Shown: positions 5,839 through 6,521 of the stretch, one piece after another | Layout of the letters: every line of letters begins with the position of its first letter | How positions within the stretch are numbered: the stretch's first letter is position 1 | From: Cytophagales bacterium | Lineage (GTDB): Bacteria; Bacteroidota; Bacteroidia; Cytophagales; Cyclobacteriaceae | Length of the DNA: 6,521 nt | Assembly: GCA_003537495.1 (NCBI GenBank) | Contig: DPSB01000185.1 | Location: 1-6,521, forward strand | Direction of reading: 5' to 3' | Made by a program: the position numbers and the translations under genes | Notes under the pieces: model-generated | The model's input: the letters and a program-made list of their open reading frames with translations, nothing else | The model's database searches: none | What the model was told of the DNA's origin: nothing

Positions 5839-6171
5839 ATGTCAACAGGGGCAGACTTTAATAAAATCGACATTCGGGCCGGTACCATTCTAAGGGCCGA
5901 AGCGTTTCCTGAGGCAAAAAAGCCCGCTTTTAAGCTCTGGATAGACCTTGGGGCCGAAATTGGTGTAAAACAATCGAGTGCGCAACTCACGGCTCTTTAT
6001 TCGACAAATCAGCTTGTTGGCCGGCAGGTAATCTGCGTGGTAAACCTGCCACCCCGCCAGATTGCCAATTTTCTATCGGAAGTATTGGTTACAGGCTTCC
6101 CCGATGAGCAGCAAAATGTTGTTTTATGTGCAGTTGAAAGGCCTGTTCCTAACGGAGCCAAATTGTTTTAA
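5839..6171 (+). CDS. csaA: CsaA-like tRNA-binding-domain (OB-fold) protein
   Basis: This 110-residue protein is almost entirely one tRNA_bind OB-fold domain (Pfam PF01588) of the CsaA type. CsaA of Bacillus subtilis is a small homodimer described as a chaperone linked to protein export, related to the tRNA-binding protein Trbp111 and the C-terminal part of methionyl-tRNA synthetase. Typical blocks: [12 protein letters not shown] (6-17), [16 protein letters not shown] (23-38), [12 protein letters not shown] (40-51), [20 protein letters not shown] (67-86) and the C-terminal [10 protein letters not shown] (101-110). The length equals that of the usual family. The ATG at 5839 is preferred to a TTG 24 bases upstream, which would add non-conserved residues and lie in the promoter-like box. 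The stop codon is 2 bases before the next start, so it is very likely cotranscribed with the MurF-type gene. Whether it acts on tRNA or as a chaperone here is unknown. Confidence 0.92.
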   Translation: MSTGADFNKIDIRAGTILRAEAFPEAKKPAFKLWIDLGAEIGVKQSSAQLTALYSTNQLVGRQVICVVNLPPRQIANFLSEVLVTGFPDEQQNVVLCAVERPVPNGAKLF

Positions 6172-6173
6172 AC

Positions 6174-6521
6174 ATGCTGTTCTCGGACTTATCAAAAATT
6201 TGTGGAGGTGTTACACTGGCAAGCTATCGCGATAAGCCGGTAACCGATCTTGTTACCGATAGCCGCAAAGTTGTGCTTGCTGATGGCGCAGTATTTTTTG
6301 CCATGAAAGGCGAGCGCCACGATGCACATAAGTTTTTAAAAGAATTGTATCAGCAAGGCATGCGGCAGTTTATAGTGGAGCAGGAACTTGATCTAACAAG
6401 TTTGCCCGAGGCGAATGTATTGCGAGTACCTTCAGCATTAAAAGCATTACAGGCCCTTGTAAAATTTCATCGTGTTCAATTCCAGATTCCGGTAGTAGGC
6501 ATAACCGGCAGCAATGGTAAA
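6174..6521 (+). CDS. murF: MurF-type Mur ligase, 5' part only (likely MurF-alanine racemase fusion)
   Basis: The first 116 codons of a Mur ligase run off the right edge with no stop. MurF joins D-Ala-D-Ala to UDP-MurNAc-tripeptide, the last cytoplasmic step in building the peptidoglycan precursor. The N-terminal MurF substrate domain is visible: VTDLVTDSRKV (23-33, containing the conserved DSR), AVFFAMKGERHDAHKF (39-54), LPEANVLRVPSALKALQAL (77-95) and KFHRVQFQIPVVGITG (97-112). The ATP-binding P-loop GITGSNGK (109-116) is complete only to its Lys, where the window stops. The KGERHD block and FHR..F.IPV wording resemble the Bacteroidota bifunctional MurF/alanine racemase, so a racemase domain is expected beyond the edge; that is inference. 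The ATG is 2 bases after the csaA-like stop, indicating translational coupling. MurF alone remains possible. Confidence 0.88.
   Translation, partial: MLFSDLSKICGGVTLASYRDKPVTDLVTDSRKVVLADGAVFFAMKGERHDAHKFLKELYQQGMRQFIVEQELDLTSLPEANVLRVPSALKALQALVKFHRVQFQIPVVGITGSNGK

Overview
The window looks like ordinary chromosomal DNA from a member of the Bacteroidota, probably a Cytophagales-like lineage. The grounds are a TonB-dependent receptor with an N-terminal carboxypeptidase-regulatory-like domain, a lipoprotein with an acidic stretch right after its lipid-modified Cys, a HisA whose sequence is of the Bacteroidota type, weak or absent Shine-Dalgarno sequences, and several close matches to the Bacteroidota -7 promoter element TAnnTTTG. 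The genus call is inference. No mobile element, CRISPR array, tRNA or rRNA is visible.

Layout, left to right. Bases 1-75 hold no gene I can support. A minus-strand pair (76-747) encodes a LOG-family nucleotide phosphoribohydrolase and, just upstream of it, a 35-residue single-span membrane protein. Divergent from these on the plus strand are a membrane-anchored DUF2911 protein (878-1426) and a HisA-like isomerase (1513-2256). A strong hairpin at 2260-2284 separates hisA from the convergent minus-strand block. That block, in transcription order, is a small secreted protein (5769-5434), a TonB-dependent receptor (5368-2963) and an acidic lipoprotein (2887-2309). On the plus strand again come a CsaA-like tRNA-binding-fold protein (5839-6171) and, 2 bases later, the first 116 codons of a MurF-type ligase, cut off by the window edge inside its ATP-binding loop. 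There is no gene-free stretch over 300 bases; the longest gap is the divergent promoter region 748-877.

How the genes work together. The receptor and lipoprotein look like one uptake unit at the outer membrane. Both promoter regions carry the same palindrome, TGCAAC-N3-GTTGCA, in the same register over a predicted -7 box, and the lipoprotein has a second copy over its -33 region. This suggests a shared repressor, plausibly a metal-responsive one of the Fur/Zur type; the receptor plug has a ZnuD-like look. The other genes are housekeeping-type and appear independent of this unit.

The two points most worth following are this shared operator system and the HisA-like protein, in which the catalytic Asp of the first beta-strand is Ala and the usual GGGIR phosphate loop reads TGGIC, with no other his gene in view.
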